NCBI GenBank assembly: GCA_903822185.1
Contig: CAIJOA010000029.1
Coordinates: forward strand, 1-49,742
Direction of reading: 5' to 3'
Origin: an uncultured Rhodospirillales bacterium
GTDB taxonomy: Bacteria; Pseudomonadota; Alphaproteobacteria; ATCC43930; CGMCC-115725
Length of the DNA stretch: 49,742 bases
Of this stretch, positions 16,163-24,164 are shown in pieces. Every line of letters begins with the position of its first letter. Positions within the stretch are counted from its first letter, which is position 1. The translations under genes and the position numbers were made by a program. Under the pieces are notes generated by a model. The model saw nothing but the letters and a program-made list of their open reading frames with translations. It did not search any database and was not told the origin of the DNA.

Positions 16163-16699
16163 CTACTTCATCCGTGGGTCGATGCGGTGGACGTCGGCGG
16201 GGTTGAGGGGACGTTCGACCGCGTTCCAGGTCGAGGCGCCGATCACCAAAATCCAGATCGCCAGCGCCGCGGCGGCGGAGGCGCGCTTGAGGCTTTGCTT
16301 CTCCATCGCCGGCATCTTCTCGATGCCATAGGCATGGACGAGGCCGAGGACGATCAGCAGCAGCTTTGGCAGGAACATCGTGTGCAGCCCGACGCCGATC
16401 GGGTCATAGAGAAAGAGGCCGATCCCGCTCAATACGGTGATGCCGAAGGCCCAGTTCATCAGGGTGATGACGGGAAGACGCATGGTCGCCATCGACGAAT
16501 CGCGGAAGAAACCCAGCCGCCGGACCTCGATCAGCAGCAGCATGCCGAGAAATCCGGCCATGCTGAGGAGGTGGAGGAAGCGCATCGTGCCATAGACCGG
16601 GCGCAGGCCATAGGCCCAGAGCCGAAACGACGTTCCCGCCAGCCAAACCAGCATGTCCACCGGCAGATGCGGCAGACCCATTCCATAGACGTCGGGCAT
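16163..16699 (-). CDS. Multi-pass membrane protein, possible DUF6644/CopD-like
   Basis: The 178-residue protein has about four hydrophobic helices (roughly 36-60, 76-98, 105-125 and 142-160). Conserved-looking features are MRFLHLLSMAGFLG near the first helix, with a His suited to haem or copper, and LGLVHAYGIEKMP near the third, with a second His. This resembles small cytochrome b561/CopD-like or DUF6644 proteins, but I cannot assign the family firmly. It is divergent from the iron locus and shares its Fur-box-containing intergenic region, which hints at a role in metal or redox physiology. The ribosome site is weak; a second ATG six codons on is possible. Its 3' end abuts a nest of repeats. 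Confidence 0.7.
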   Translation of the reverse strand: MPDVYGMGLPHLPVDMLVWLAGTSFRLWAYGLRPVYGTMRFLHLLSMAGFLGMLLLIEVRRLGFFRDSSMATMRLPVITLMNWAFGITVLSGIGLFLYDPIGVGLHTMFLPKLLLIVLGLVHAYGIEKMPAMEKQSLKRASAAAALAIWILVIGASTWNAVERPLNPADVHRIDPRMK

Positions 16700-16765
16700 C
16701 GCGGGTAGGGGGCTTTCTTATGGGCGGGCTTATATACGGGCGGACACGGATATCACTGAATCCGC

Positions 16766-16786
16766 TTGACAATGAAAATCATTCTC
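16766..16786 (+). promoter_or_regulatory. Fur box overlapping a TTGACA -35 element
   Basis: GACAATGAAAATCATTCTC at 16768-16786 matches 16 of 19 positions of the classical Fur box GATAATGATAATCATTATC. It overlaps a perfect -35 hexamer TTGACA (16766-16771). No good -10 is visible, the best being CAGATT at 16790. A repressor bound here would block the promoter of the iron genes that follow. Confidence 0.75.
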
Positions 16787-16800
16787 ATCCAGATTGCAAG

Positions 16801-16815
16801 TGCGAATGATTTGCA
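16801..16815 (+). promoter_or_regulatory. Second Fur-like 7-1-7 site
   Basis: TGCGAAT-G-ATTTGCA is a 7-1-7 inverted repeat with six of seven pairs matching, close to the TGCAAAT-type Fur sites of alphaproteobacteria. It lies 14 nt after the first Fur box. Confidence 0.6.
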
Positions 16816-16867
16816 AATGGGTGCGTTTGGGGTATCTTCCCAACCGCTCTTTGGAGACGAAGTCGGA

Positions 16868-17659
16868 ATGTCTGGGTTTCGTGTCGTTTTGGGTCTTTGC
16901 TTGGTCGCGAGCGTCGCGACGGCCTCGAATGCTGCGCTGTTTCATCCTGCCGTCACGCCCCAAAATCCCATCGTCCTGGCTGCCGACACGGCGGCGTCCA
17001 ACAATTCGGACGATACCGATTTTCTCTTTCGTCTCGGGATGGTAGAGGGGCATCTTATCGTCGGACATGAGCTTTTGGTGGCGCATCAGAACGCGCTGGC
17101 GCTGCCCCATTTCGGGCACCCGGTCCATGAACTCTACGATGACCTCGCGCCCTACCTGAAGAAGCATCAATTCCCCGATTTCGACCGGCAATTGACGGCC
17201 CTCGAAGCCCAGGTCGCGGCGGCGCCCGACAGCCCCAAGACCGAGACCCAATATCTGGAAATCATCGACACCGTCCATAAGGCGCGGACTTTGGCGCCGG
17301 CGGCCCTGCGCGCGTCGCTGCCCGAGATGATCAAGATCTGCTCGGACACGATCGACGCAGCCTCGGGCGAATATGGCGAGTCGCTCGAAAAGGGGAAGGT
17401 CGCCAGCATCGTCGAATATCACGACAGCCGCGGCTATCTCGCCTATGTCGATCAGCAGGTCGGCGCGCTGAAACAGCAGATGGCCGACGCGAAATCGCAG
17501 GACGTGCTGAACCGCTTCAAGGCCGTGCTGGCGAAGGCGCAGTGGATCGTCGCCGATCTGGTGCCGAGCCCGACCCCGCGCGCCACCGTCGCCGAATATC
17601 GCGCCATCGTCGCCGAAGCGGCGACGGTCGCGAATTCCGATGCGCCTGCCAAGAACTGA
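16868..17659 (+). CDS. Exported protein of unknown function in iron locus
   Basis: The 263-residue protein has an N-terminal signal peptide (MSGFRVVLGLCLVASVATAS, with a cut near NAA). The mature part is largely helical, with a striking His-rich stretch: GMVEGHLIVGHELL, then HQNALALPHFGHPVHELYDD, then LKKHQFPDF. A later part contains EYGESLEKG and coiled-coil-like LKQQMADAK. The His/Glu pattern would suit metal binding in the periplasm, somewhat as in imelysin/EfeO-type proteins, but I do not recognise the family. It is the first gene after two Fur-like boxes and precedes bfd, bfr and a cupredoxin, so a role in iron uptake is a fair inference. The ATG at 16868 follows GGAGACGAA; an earlier reading from 16766 would translate the Fur box. 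Confidence 0.75.
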   Translation: MSGFRVVLGLCLVASVATASNAALFHPAVTPQNPIVLAADTAASNNSDDTDFLFRLGMVEGHLIVGHELLVAHQNALALPHFGHPVHELYDDLAPYLKKHQFPDFDRQLTALEAQVAAAPDSPKTETQYLEIIDTVHKARTLAPAALRASLPEMIKICSDTIDAASGEYGESLEKGKVASIVEYHDSRGYLAYVDQQVGALKQQMADAKSQDVLNRFKAVLAKAQWIVADLVPSPTPRATVAEYRAIVAEAATVANSDAPAKN

Positions 17660-17760
17660 CCGCCATGATCGCCTTACCGACATATTTCGCGCCGCATGGA
17701 AGTTTCCGCTCATGCGACGCGTTCTCATTCGCACAATCGACTGCCTCCTGAGGTCGCCGC

Positions 17761-17967
17761 ATGTATGTATGTCTCTGCAATGGGTTCACCGATCGCCAAG
17801 TTCGCGGCGTGGCCCCGAACGTTAAATGCTCGGCGGCAGGCGTCTATCGCGCCCTGGGCGTGCGGCCCCAGTGCGGCAAATGCGTTCCGACGGTGCGTGA
17901 AATCCTGCGCGATCTCGCCCAGGTAACGTCCGACGATGGACTGGCGAGCGCGGCGTCTCCCGCCTAA
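17761..17967 (+). CDS. bfd: Bacterioferritin-associated ferredoxin
   Basis: This 68-residue protein has the Bfd [2Fe-2S] motif with Cys4, Cys6, Cys38 and Cys41 (MYVCLCNGFTDRQVR ... RPQCGKCVPTVREIL), the same spacing as E. coli Bfd. An extra Cys at 23 is present. Bfd binds bacterioferritin and reduces its iron core so that iron is released under starvation, which is why it is normally Fur-repressed. The bfr gene starts 53 nt downstream, matching this partnership. GAGG lies about nine bases before ATG. Confidence 0.93.
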   Translation: MYVCLCNGFTDRQVRGVAPNVKCSAAGVYRALGVRPQCGKCVPTVREILRDLAQVTSDDGLASAASPA

Positions 17968-18020
17968 GCTAACAGCCAGCCGACCGCCCAGGGCGGTCCA
18001 TCATCACGATCGGAGGGGTC

Positions 18021-18497
18021 ATGCAAGGCGATGCCAAGGTTCTGCGGCATCTAAACGTCATTCTCAAAAACGAGCTGACGGCCATCAATCAATATTTTCT
18101 CCATGCGCGCATGTTGCGCCATTGGGGCGTGACCAAGCTCGGCAAGCGGGAATACAACGAGTCGATCGACGAGATGAAGCATGCCGATCGGCTGATCGAT
18201 CGGATTTTGTTCCTCGACGGCATCCCGAATTTGCAGGATCTCGACAAGCTGCTGATCGGCGAGGACGTCAAAGAGGTCATGGAATGTGACCTCAAGCTGG
18301 AACAGAAAGCCATCGGCGATCTGCGCATCGCCATCGCCGACTGCGAAACGGCGCGCGATTTTGCGACCCGCGATCTTCTCGCCGATATCCTCAAGGCCGA
18401 GGAAGACAGCGTCGATTTCGTCGAGACCCAGTTCACGCTGATCGAGAAAATCGGTCTGCAGAACTACGTGCAGCTTCAATCGGAAGCCGCCGAATAA
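18021..18497 (+). CDS. bfr: Bacterioferritin, ferroxidase ligand His130 replaced by Ser
   Basis: The 158-residue four-helix bundle aligns over its whole length with E. coli Bfr. Ferroxidase ligands Glu18, Glu51, His54, Glu94 and Glu127 are present, as is the haem ligand Met52 ([11 protein letters not shown]). At position 130, where His is a ligand of iron site 2, the sequence has Ser ([10 protein letters not shown]; codon AGC). It should form a 24-mer iron store with haem between subunits. The substitution may alter or slow the ferroxidase reaction, or the subunit may work in a mixed shell with a complete Bfr encoded elsewhere. GGAGGGG precedes the ATG. It is in line with bfd and the cupredoxin gene 17 nt downstream. 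Confidence 0.93.
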   Translation: MQGDAKVLRHLNVILKNELTAINQYFLHARMLRHWGVTKLGKREYNESIDEMKHADRLIDRILFLDGIPNLQDLDKLLIGEDVKEVMECDLKLEQKAIGDLRIAIADCETARDFATRDLLADILKAEEDSVDFVETQFTLIEKIGLQNYVQLQSEAAE

Positions 18498-18514
18498 AGG
18501 AGCATCGACCCGCC

Positions 18515-18883
18515 ATGGCTTCGATCACGTCCGTCACGTCGCGGTTCTTGAAAGCCAGCCTCTATGGCGCGGTCGGGTTTGTCTTGTTGGGATTCGGGTC
18601 GGCGGCCTACGCCGAAGACCCGATTTCCTTCGACATGACGATCAAAGACCACAAATTCACGCCGAACGAGATTCACGTCGCGGCCGGCAAGGCTGCCGTC
18701 ATCAATCTCAAGAACGAAGATTCGACGGCCGAGGAATTCGATTCCGACGCGCTGGCGATCGAGAAGGTGATCCCCGGCGGACGCAGCGGCGTGATCCGGC
18801 TACGGCCCCTTGATAAGGGAAGCTATCCCTTCGTCGGCGAATATTTCCAGGACACCGCCAAGGGCGTGATTATCGTCGATTAG
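18515..18883 (+). CDS. Exported cupredoxin-like protein, EfeO N-domain type
   Basis: This 122-residue protein has a signal peptide (about residues 1-33, ending SAAYAED) and one cupredoxin domain. Segments FDMTIKDHKFTPNEIHVAAG, LKNEDSTAEEFDSDAL and GSYPFVGEYFQDTAKGVI match the cupredoxin domain found in EfeO-type iron-uptake proteins and in periplasmic partners of FTR1 iron permeases. The classical C-terminal Cys-His-Met copper loop is missing, as in that group; acidic residues probably bind metal. It follows bfr by 17 nt and is likely on the same transcript. No FTR1/EfeU permease is in the window. Palindromes at 18898 and 18986 follow the stop. Confidence 0.85.
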   Translation: MASITSVTSRFLKASLYGAVGFVLLGFGSAAYAEDPISFDMTIKDHKFTPNEIHVAAGKAAVINLKNEDSTAEEFDSDALAIEKVIPGGRSGVIRLRPLDKGSYPFVGEYFQDTAKGVIIVD

Positions 18884-18897
18884 TCGTCGATAAGAAG

Positions 18898-18975
18898 ATT
18901 CACCACGGAGACACGAAGGGCACGGAGGAAGATTTCTTCTCCGTGTCCTTAGTGTCTCCGTGGTTTTCTTTTTGA
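18898..18975. repeat. Family A long palindrome, copy 3
   Basis: The left arm begins ATTCACCACGGAGACACGAA and its complement ends TCTCCGTGGTTTTCTTTTT. It starts 15 nt after the cupredoxin stop and could terminate that transcript. Confidence 0.85.
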
Positions 18976-18985
18976 TTTTTTATAT

Positions 18986-19065
18986 CGTCATTCCCGCGAA
19001 GGCGGGAATCCATTCCGACGGTTGTGCGGTTGAGGCATGGACCCCCGCTTTCGCGGGGGTGACGA
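18986..19065. repeat. Family E repeat pair (CGTCATTCCCGCGAAGGCGG type)
   Basis: The left hairpin CATTCCCGCGAAGGCGGGAA (18989-19008) and right hairpin CCCCCGCTTTCGCGGGGG (19042-19059) are bounded by CGTCA...ATCCAT and ATGGA...TGACG, so the whole unit is also an inverted repeat. It lies between two convergent genes. Confidence 0.85.
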
Positions 19066-19089
19066 TTGGAGAGTAAAGCGGCAGCAGAC

Positions 19090-20994
19090 TTAAGCCGCCA
19101 ACTCCTGCACGCCGCGTACCGGCAACGACACATGCACGGTGGTGCCGCGGCCGACGGTGCTGGTGATTTCCACTTTGCCACCATGCTGTTCGGCGATCTG
19201 ACGCACCATCGGCAGGCCGAGGCCGGTGCCGAAGCTTTTGGTGCTGAACAAAGGCTCGAACACTTTCGGTAAGTTCTCCGGCGGGATACCGGGACCGGTA
19301 TCGGCAATGGTGAACTCGAACACCGATCCGATCATCACGGTCGAAACCGTCACGCGGCGTTCCGTAATCGATGCGTCCATGCTGACCATCGCCTGGGCGG
19401 CGTTATCGACGAGATTAATCACGATCTGACGCATACGGTCGGGATCGAAGCTGATCACCTGACCCGGCGCGCCGAGATTACGCGTCACGGTGATGCCGTC
19501 GGGGAATTTTTGTTCCTTCAACACGTCGTCGATCCATTTGTCGAACACGGCCGACGACATTTTGAGATCGCGGATACGGGTATATTCCAACAGCTCGCCG
19601 ATGATGCGATCGCAACGGCTGATGCTGCGCTCAATGCGTTCGATCGGACGATTGAAGTTGAGGCCGCTGCTGGCGGCTGTGTCTTTCATCATAAAGATGG
19701 TATTGCGGATCGCGCTCAACGGATTGCGCAATTCGTGCGCGACGGTCGCGGTCAGCTGACCGAGCGCGGAAAGACGTTCCTTCCGCAGCAACTCTTCTTC
19801 CATGCGATGTTTCTCGCGCGCGTTGTCGCGGAAGACGCGCAGCGCACGGGCCAAGTCGCCGACTTCGTCGTGACGGCGGGCGAAGGGAATTTCGCCGGTC
19901 AGGTTGCCGGCGGCGACCGCGCGCATTGTTTCGATGATCCGCGCCATCGGCCGCGCCACGCGGCGGCTGACGAAAAGGGTCGTATAGATGCCGAGACCGA
20001 AGAACATGACGGTAAGGAAGATCGCCATATAAAGATTGCGCGCGGCTGCGCCAGCTTGCTGGGCGGCATGGTCTTCGCTGAGATCGAAGGCGGTGTTGGC
20101 GACGCTCATCACCGTTTCGAGCGGCAGGTTCGACATCTCGACCCAGCGGCGGCCCGATACCGGCGCGGCGCGTCCCGCGGTCAGGTCGTCGATGATCGCT
20201 TTGCGCTTGGCGCGTAGGTTGGTGAAATAGAGTTTGTTGGCGTCGGCGACGGCTTGCACCAGCGAAGCGGGGAGGCTGAGCATCCGCGTGTCGTCCTGGA
20301 TCGCTTTCCAGGCGGTCTCGATGCGGCCGTTCAAGGTCGCAAGCTGTTGCTGCTGGTTGACGGTCAGCGCTTCGCCGTTGGCGATGGCGACGCCGACGAG
20401 CAGCCGGTCGCTGCCGGCTGAATCACGCACGACCCAGCCAAGCTGTTTGATCTTCATCATCTCGGTGATGAAGGAGTCCGACATCACGATGTCGCTGGAG
20501 AGACTGTCGGACAGCGTGTTGATCGCATCGACCAGTTTGCCGACGCTGTTGATCCATTCACCGCTCAGATCGGCGCGGCGTTTGTCTTTGGGGAGCTGTA
20601 GGGCCGCATCGACTTCGTTGCGGACGCGCAGGAAATCATCGTGACGGGTGCGGATGTCGCTGAGGCCGGCGCGCTGATCTTTGCCGAGTTTGACGAAGGC
20701 GCTATCGAGCGCCGCTTCGGAACGCGAGCGCAAAGCCGCGATCTCGCCGCGCGAGCCGGCATCGATGGTGTCGGGGGTTTCGAGGGCGGTGTTCGCGGTA
20801 TCGCGTTCGATGCGGATCGCCTGCATCGCCATGAACATATCGCGCGAAATGCTGGTGGTGCGAAGGACCTGTTCGGCGACCTCGCGCCGCTCGAACGCGC
20901 GTTCGGCAAGATTGGCGAAGATGCCGACCAGTACCAAAGCCATGAGGCCGGTACCTGCCTGCAGCAACACGCTAATCGATAGAAATTTCTTCAC
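19090..20994 (-). CDS. HAMP-containing transmembrane sensor histidine kinase
   Basis: The 634-residue orthodox kinase has membrane segments at about 7-27 and 321-343, framing a mostly helical periplasmic sensor of about 290 residues, then a HAMP linker (345-395), the HisKA helix with His420 in LTATVAHELRNPLSAIRNT, and the ATPase domain with VINLVDNAAQAM, IADTGPGIPPENL and TKSFGTGLGLPMVRQIAEQHGG. Only one non-cytosolic domain is seen and there is no receiver domain. No response regulator is adjacent, so its partner is unknown. The start is GTG, with AAAGG about 11 bases upstream. It is convergent with the iron genes, separated by two palindromes. Confidence 0.92.
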   Translation of the reverse strand: MKKFLSISVLLQAGTGLMALVLVGIFANLAERAFERREVAEQVLRTTSISRDMFMAMQAIRIERDTANTALETPDTIDAGSRGEIAALRSRSEAALDSAFVKLGKDQRAGLSDIRTRHDDFLRVRNEVDAALQLPKDKRRADLSGEWINSVGKLVDAINTLSDSLSSDIVMSDSFITEMMKIKQLGWVVRDSAGSDRLLVGVAIANGEALTVNQQQQLATLNGRIETAWKAIQDDTRMLSLPASLVQAVADANKLYFTNLRAKRKAIIDDLTAGRAAPVSGRRWVEMSNLPLETVMSVANTAFDLSEDHAAQQAGAAARNLYMAIFLTVMFFGLGIYTTLFVSRRVARPMARIIETMRAVAAGNLTGEIPFARRHDEVGDLARALRVFRDNAREKHRMEEELLRKERLSALGQLTATVAHELRNPLSAIRNTIFMMKDTAASSGLNFNRPIERIERSISRCDRIIGELLEYTRIRDLKMSSAVFDKWIDDVLKEQKFPDGITVTRNLGAPGQVISFDPDRMRQIVINLVDNAAQAMVSMDASITERRVTVSTVMIGSVFEFTIADTGPGIPPENLPKVFEPLFSTKSFGTGLGLPMVRQIAEQHGGKVEITSTVGRGTTVHVSLPVRGVQELAA

Positions 20995-21104
20995 GACCCA
21001 TGCGCCTTTCTGCCCGAATTCGCACGATTAAGTGCAGAATTCTGCCGAATAGGCGTGAGGATACGGTTAAATTTCCCGTCTTTTCCGCACTGTATGGGGT
21101 GGTT

Positions 21105-22373
21105 TCAGTCGCCGGCGGCCGGTCGTGGCGCGGTTTCGAGCAGCGACGCCATATGCCCACGGAAACGCCACGTCCAAAGCCACAAGGCGAGGCAGATGAA
21201 AGCGCCGATCGCGACCGGCCAACGCAAGCCCCAGCGCTCGGCGGCGATGCCGATCGCCATGGTGCCCAGCGACGGGACGGCCTGGTTGACCATGCCATAG
21301 ACGCTGAGCACGCGGCCGCGGAGGCCGCCTTCGATCGCGGACTGGATCAGAGTCTGGTTGCTGACGCTTTGGGCGATGAAGGCGAAGCCGACGATCGCGG
21401 CCATCGGCAACGCGACCCAGAAATTGTCGGTGGCGACGAACAGCAACAGGGCAACCGACATTATCAGGATGTTGATGAGAGTGACGCGGGTGAGGCCGTG
21501 CATGCCGCCGCTGCGCGTCGTCATCCAGAACGCGCCGACCATCGCCCCGGCACCGTGCGCCGACAGCAGCCAGGCGAGGCCCGACGAGCCGCGTCCGAAC
21601 ACATCGGCCGCAAAACCGGGAATGAGATCGGTCAGCGGTTTGGCGAAGATCGAGACGACGATGAGAATGCCGAGCTGGGTGCGGATGCCGTCGTGGCGCA
21701 GGATGTAATTGAAGCCTTCGACCGTCTCGGTCCAGATCGAACGGGAAGGCTTGGCCGGGGCGGGGATGGCGATCCGCGCTTCGTCGATGGCCTTCAAGGC
21801 GAAGGTCATCACCCAGAACAGTAGGAAGGCGGCGACGAAGGACCAGCCCGTGTTCATGGTCGCGATGATCATGCCGCCCAGCGCCGGACCCAGGAAGCGC
21901 GAGGCGTTGAAGATCATCGAATTCATCGCGAGCGCCGAGGGCAGTAACTCGCGGCCGACCAGCGCATAGAGTACGGTCATGCGCGTCGGCCGGCTGAATG
22001 AGACGACGACGCCGCGCACCAGCACCAGCGTTACTAGGATCCAGATATTCATCCAGCCGGTGAGGGTGAAGATCGCCAGCAACGCCGAATAGAGCAGCGA
22101 GAAGGATTGCGTCAGGCGCAACAGCTTCAATTGATCGACGCGGTCGATCACGGTGCCGGCGATAAAGCCGAGGACGATGGTCGGCCCGGCCTCGGCGATC
22201 GAGATGCCGCCGAGCCACGCCGTCGATTGCGTCAGTTCCCAGGTGAGCCAGCCGATCGCGACGCGCTGTACCCACATGCCGACATTCGAGGTGATATTGC
22301 CGATGGTGAACAGGCGATAGGGCCTGAGCGCAAGCGCCTGCTTCGCCAGCCCCAAACCGGCGGGAAGCCTCAT
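21105..22373 (-). CDS. MFS transporter, MFS_3/EntS-like exporter
   Basis: This 422-residue protein has about 12 hydrophobic helices. The start region (ALRPYRLFTIGNITSNVGMW followed by VQRVAIGWLTWELTQS) and the cytoplasmic loop DRVDQLKLLRLTQS fit the MFS_3 group, which includes the enterobactin exporter EntS and putative drug exporters. Substrate unknown; the nearby iron locus makes a siderophore-linked export possible, but it is on the other side of the kinase gene and in the opposite direction. A central loop near residue 200 (EARIAIPAPAKPSRS) is hydrophilic as usual. It is codirectional with the Rieske oxygenase upstream, separated by a family B palindrome. Confidence 0.88.
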   Translation of the reverse strand: MRLPAGLGLAKQALALRPYRLFTIGNITSNVGMWVQRVAIGWLTWELTQSTAWLGGISIAEAGPTIVLGFIAGTVIDRVDQLKLLRLTQSFSLLYSALLAIFTLTGWMNIWILVTLVLVRGVVVSFSRPTRMTVLYALVGRELLPSALAMNSMIFNASRFLGPALGGMIIATMNTGWSFVAAFLLFWVMTFALKAIDEARIAIPAPAKPSRSIWTETVEGFNYILRHDGIRTQLGILIVVSIFAKPLTDLIPGFAADVFGRGSSGLAWLLSAHGAGAMVGAFWMTTRSGGMHGLTRVTLINILIMSVALLLFVATDNFWVALPMAAIVGFAFIAQSVSNQTLIQSAIEGGLRGRVLSVYGMVNQAVPSLGTMAIGIAAERWGLRWPVAIGAFICLALWLWTWRFRGHMASLLETAPRPAAGD

Positions 22374-22520
22374 CGCCGATTCTCGATAGGGGGCTTGTTC
22401 TTCTTGGTCATGAACGAACGAGTCTATTCAAAATTGACGCGCCGAGATAGGGGCGGGGCGATGCTTTATTGATGATCCGGTACTAACGATACGGTTGTTC
22501 TTCCATTGCAGATCAATCGT

Positions 22521-22619
22521 GGGTCCCTCGACTTCGCTCGGGATGAGGTTGAGATTGTGCGCTGCTTTGCCGATGCAATACACGACCTGGCCTAACCCCG
22601 AGTGAAGTCGAGGGGCGCA
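22521..22619. repeat. Family B palindrome, copy between MFS and Rieske genes
   Basis: The arm at 22523-22548 (CCCTCGACTTCGCTCGGGAT core) faces that at 22591-22618 (CCCCGAGTGAAGTCGAGGGG core); one C-to-T change leaves a G-U pair. The centre contains GCTGCTTTGCCGATGCAATA. It ends 6 nt beyond the Rieske gene stop. Confidence 0.88.
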
Positions 22620-22624
22620 CCGAG

Positions 22625-23863
22625 TCACTGCGCGGGAACGGGATCCTTCACGCGTACGAATTCATCGACCGCATCCTCGAAACTCACGGTCGCCGGAACG
22701 GTGAAGCGGCTGGAGCGGACGCGATAGGCGGCGGCGTTGAGGCCCGGCGGCGTTGCGCCCTCGGCAACGTCTTGCACCGTCTTCAGCAACAGGCGGCGCA
22801 TTTTGATGATCACGCTGTCGCTCATGCCCAGATGCTCGATGGTGCGGTCGGAGATCGGGCCCATGCTTTCCTGGACGCTGCAATCCTGCCGGCCGATGCC
22901 TTTGATGCCGGTGTAGGACGTGCCGCTTTTCTGCAGCGTGCGGTCGATCAGATATTCGTTGTCGCGATTGGCGATGGGGCGGTCGGTGCCGGGGATCATC
23001 TGCGGATGGATAAAGAAGGCTTCTTCTGAATCGGCCAAGTCGTCGCGCGACAGCGGTTTGTCGGGCCAATATTCGATGCAGTAATTCATCGTGTTCTCGT
23101 CATCGACCGGCACCCAGACATGCGCGCCGATCGGTGAGGTCGAGATCAGCTTATGGAACGGCATCAGCATGATGCTGCAGGTCCAGAAATTCTTTTCGCC
23201 TTGTTCGCGGCAGGTGCCGGCGGCGAAACCGAAATCCATCGGCAGAACCTCATACCGGTTCGGCAGGCTCATCCGCACGCCGTCGGCGTTGCCTTCATCG
23301 CCACGATGCAGAAAGGTGAGGTGGCTGGTATCGAAGCCGCCTTCCAGAGCCTGCAGCCAATTACATTCTTGAACGTGACGCGTGACGTAACGGTTCGCGT
23401 CGGGGACCAGCGTCCATTCCAGATCAGGGAAGTCGGGCTTTAATTCCGGCGGACCCATATAGGCCCAGACCAACCCGCCGCGCTCGATGCAGGGATAGGC
23501 GGTGATCTTGATCTTGCGTTTGAAGTCTTTGTCCCACGGTTCGCTGGGCAGATCGACGCAATTGCCTTCGACGTCGAACTTCCAACCGTGATAGACGCAG
23601 CGCAGACCACATTCCTCGTTGCGTCCAAAGAACAACGACGCGGTGCGATGCGGGCAGCGTTCGTCGAGAAGGCCGACGCGGCCCTCGGTATCGCGAAACG
23701 CGACCAGCTTCTCGCCCAAAAGTTTGACCCGTACCGGCGCGCCATCGGGCTCGGCCAGTTGGTTCGAGAACAGCGCCGGAATCCAATAACGCCGCATCAG
23801 ATTGCCCATCGGCGTGCCGGGGCCGGTCCGGGTCAGCAGCTCGTTATCTTCCCGCGACAGCAT
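22625..23863 (-). CDS. Rieske non-haem iron oxygenase, alpha subunit (phthalate/vanillate type)
   Basis: The 412-residue terminal oxygenase has an N-terminal Rieske [2Fe-2S] domain with Cys70, His72, Cys89 and His92 (RCPHRTAS ... LRCVYHGWKFD). The catalytic domain has a mononuclear iron site: Asp178, His181 and His186 in LEGGFDTSHLTFLHRG. Length and segments (MGNLMRRYWIPAL at the start) resemble the group of phthalate 4,5-dioxygenase, vanillate demethylase and related single-subunit (alpha-3) oxygenases, which need a separate reductase. No reductase gene is next to it. The substrate is probably an aromatic acid, by analogy only. GAGGAAAA lies about seven bases before ATG. Confidence 0.9.
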   Translation of the reverse strand: MLSREDNELLTRTGPGTPMGNLMRRYWIPALFSNQLAEPDGAPVRVKLLGEKLVAFRDTEGRVGLLDERCPHRTASLFFGRNEECGLRCVYHGWKFDVEGNCVDLPSEPWDKDFKRKIKITAYPCIERGGLVWAYMGPPELKPDFPDLEWTLVPDANRYVTRHVQECNWLQALEGGFDTSHLTFLHRGDEGNADGVRMSLPNRYEVLPMDFGFAAGTCREQGEKNFWTCSIMLMPFHKLISTSPIGAHVWVPVDDENTMNYCIEYWPDKPLSRDDLADSEEAFFIHPQMIPGTDRPIANRDNEYLIDRTLQKSGTSYTGIKGIGRQDCSVQESMGPISDRTIEHLGMSDSVIIKMRRLLLKTVQDVAEGATPPGLNAAAYRVRSSRFTVPATVSFEDAVDEFVRVKDPVPAQ

Positions 23864-23980
23864 GGGTTTTTCCTCGGGTCATGTCTTGTTAACCCAGATT
23901 TAGCACAGTGGACGCCTGCACCAAAGCGGGGCGGCGGACTGCGCAGCGCCCGGTGTGCGCCTTTGCCGCGGGTTATTTTA

Positions 23981-23995
23981 TGTTGCAATGCAACA
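23981..23995. promoter_or_regulatory. Perfect palindrome TGTTGCAATGCAACA, possible PhaR-type operator
   Basis: A 7-bp perfect inverted repeat around a single A lies in the divergent region between the Rieske gene and the PHB-depolymerase-like gene, about 170 nt before the latter. TGC-N3-GCA palindromes are bound by PhaR, the regulator of PHB granule genes, so the site may control the esterase gene. No other structure is visible in this 300-nt gap. Confidence 0.45.
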
Positions 23996-24164
23996 ATCCA
24001 TTCCAATATCGGTTGATAGGATGGCGTACGATCTCGTCGTACCGCGCACCGAAGACCGCGTTCGCCGGTCGCCGTTCAGAAACATGTTTGGGAATCGACT
24101 GGGCACGAGGCAATGGCGCCTCCCGTGAGGGGCGCATTGAACTATTGATTGGGACGATGGGTCG

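Noticed and set aside
17715-17745. Third Fur-like site before bfd (TGCGAATGAGAAC on the minus strand)
   Set aside because: The second half does not mirror the first; similarity to the 16801 site is limited to one half.
22521-22619. Small coding frames spanning the palindromes here and at 38258, 40155 and 46059
   Set aside because: They have no ribosome sites, and translations repeat between copies only because the DNA does.
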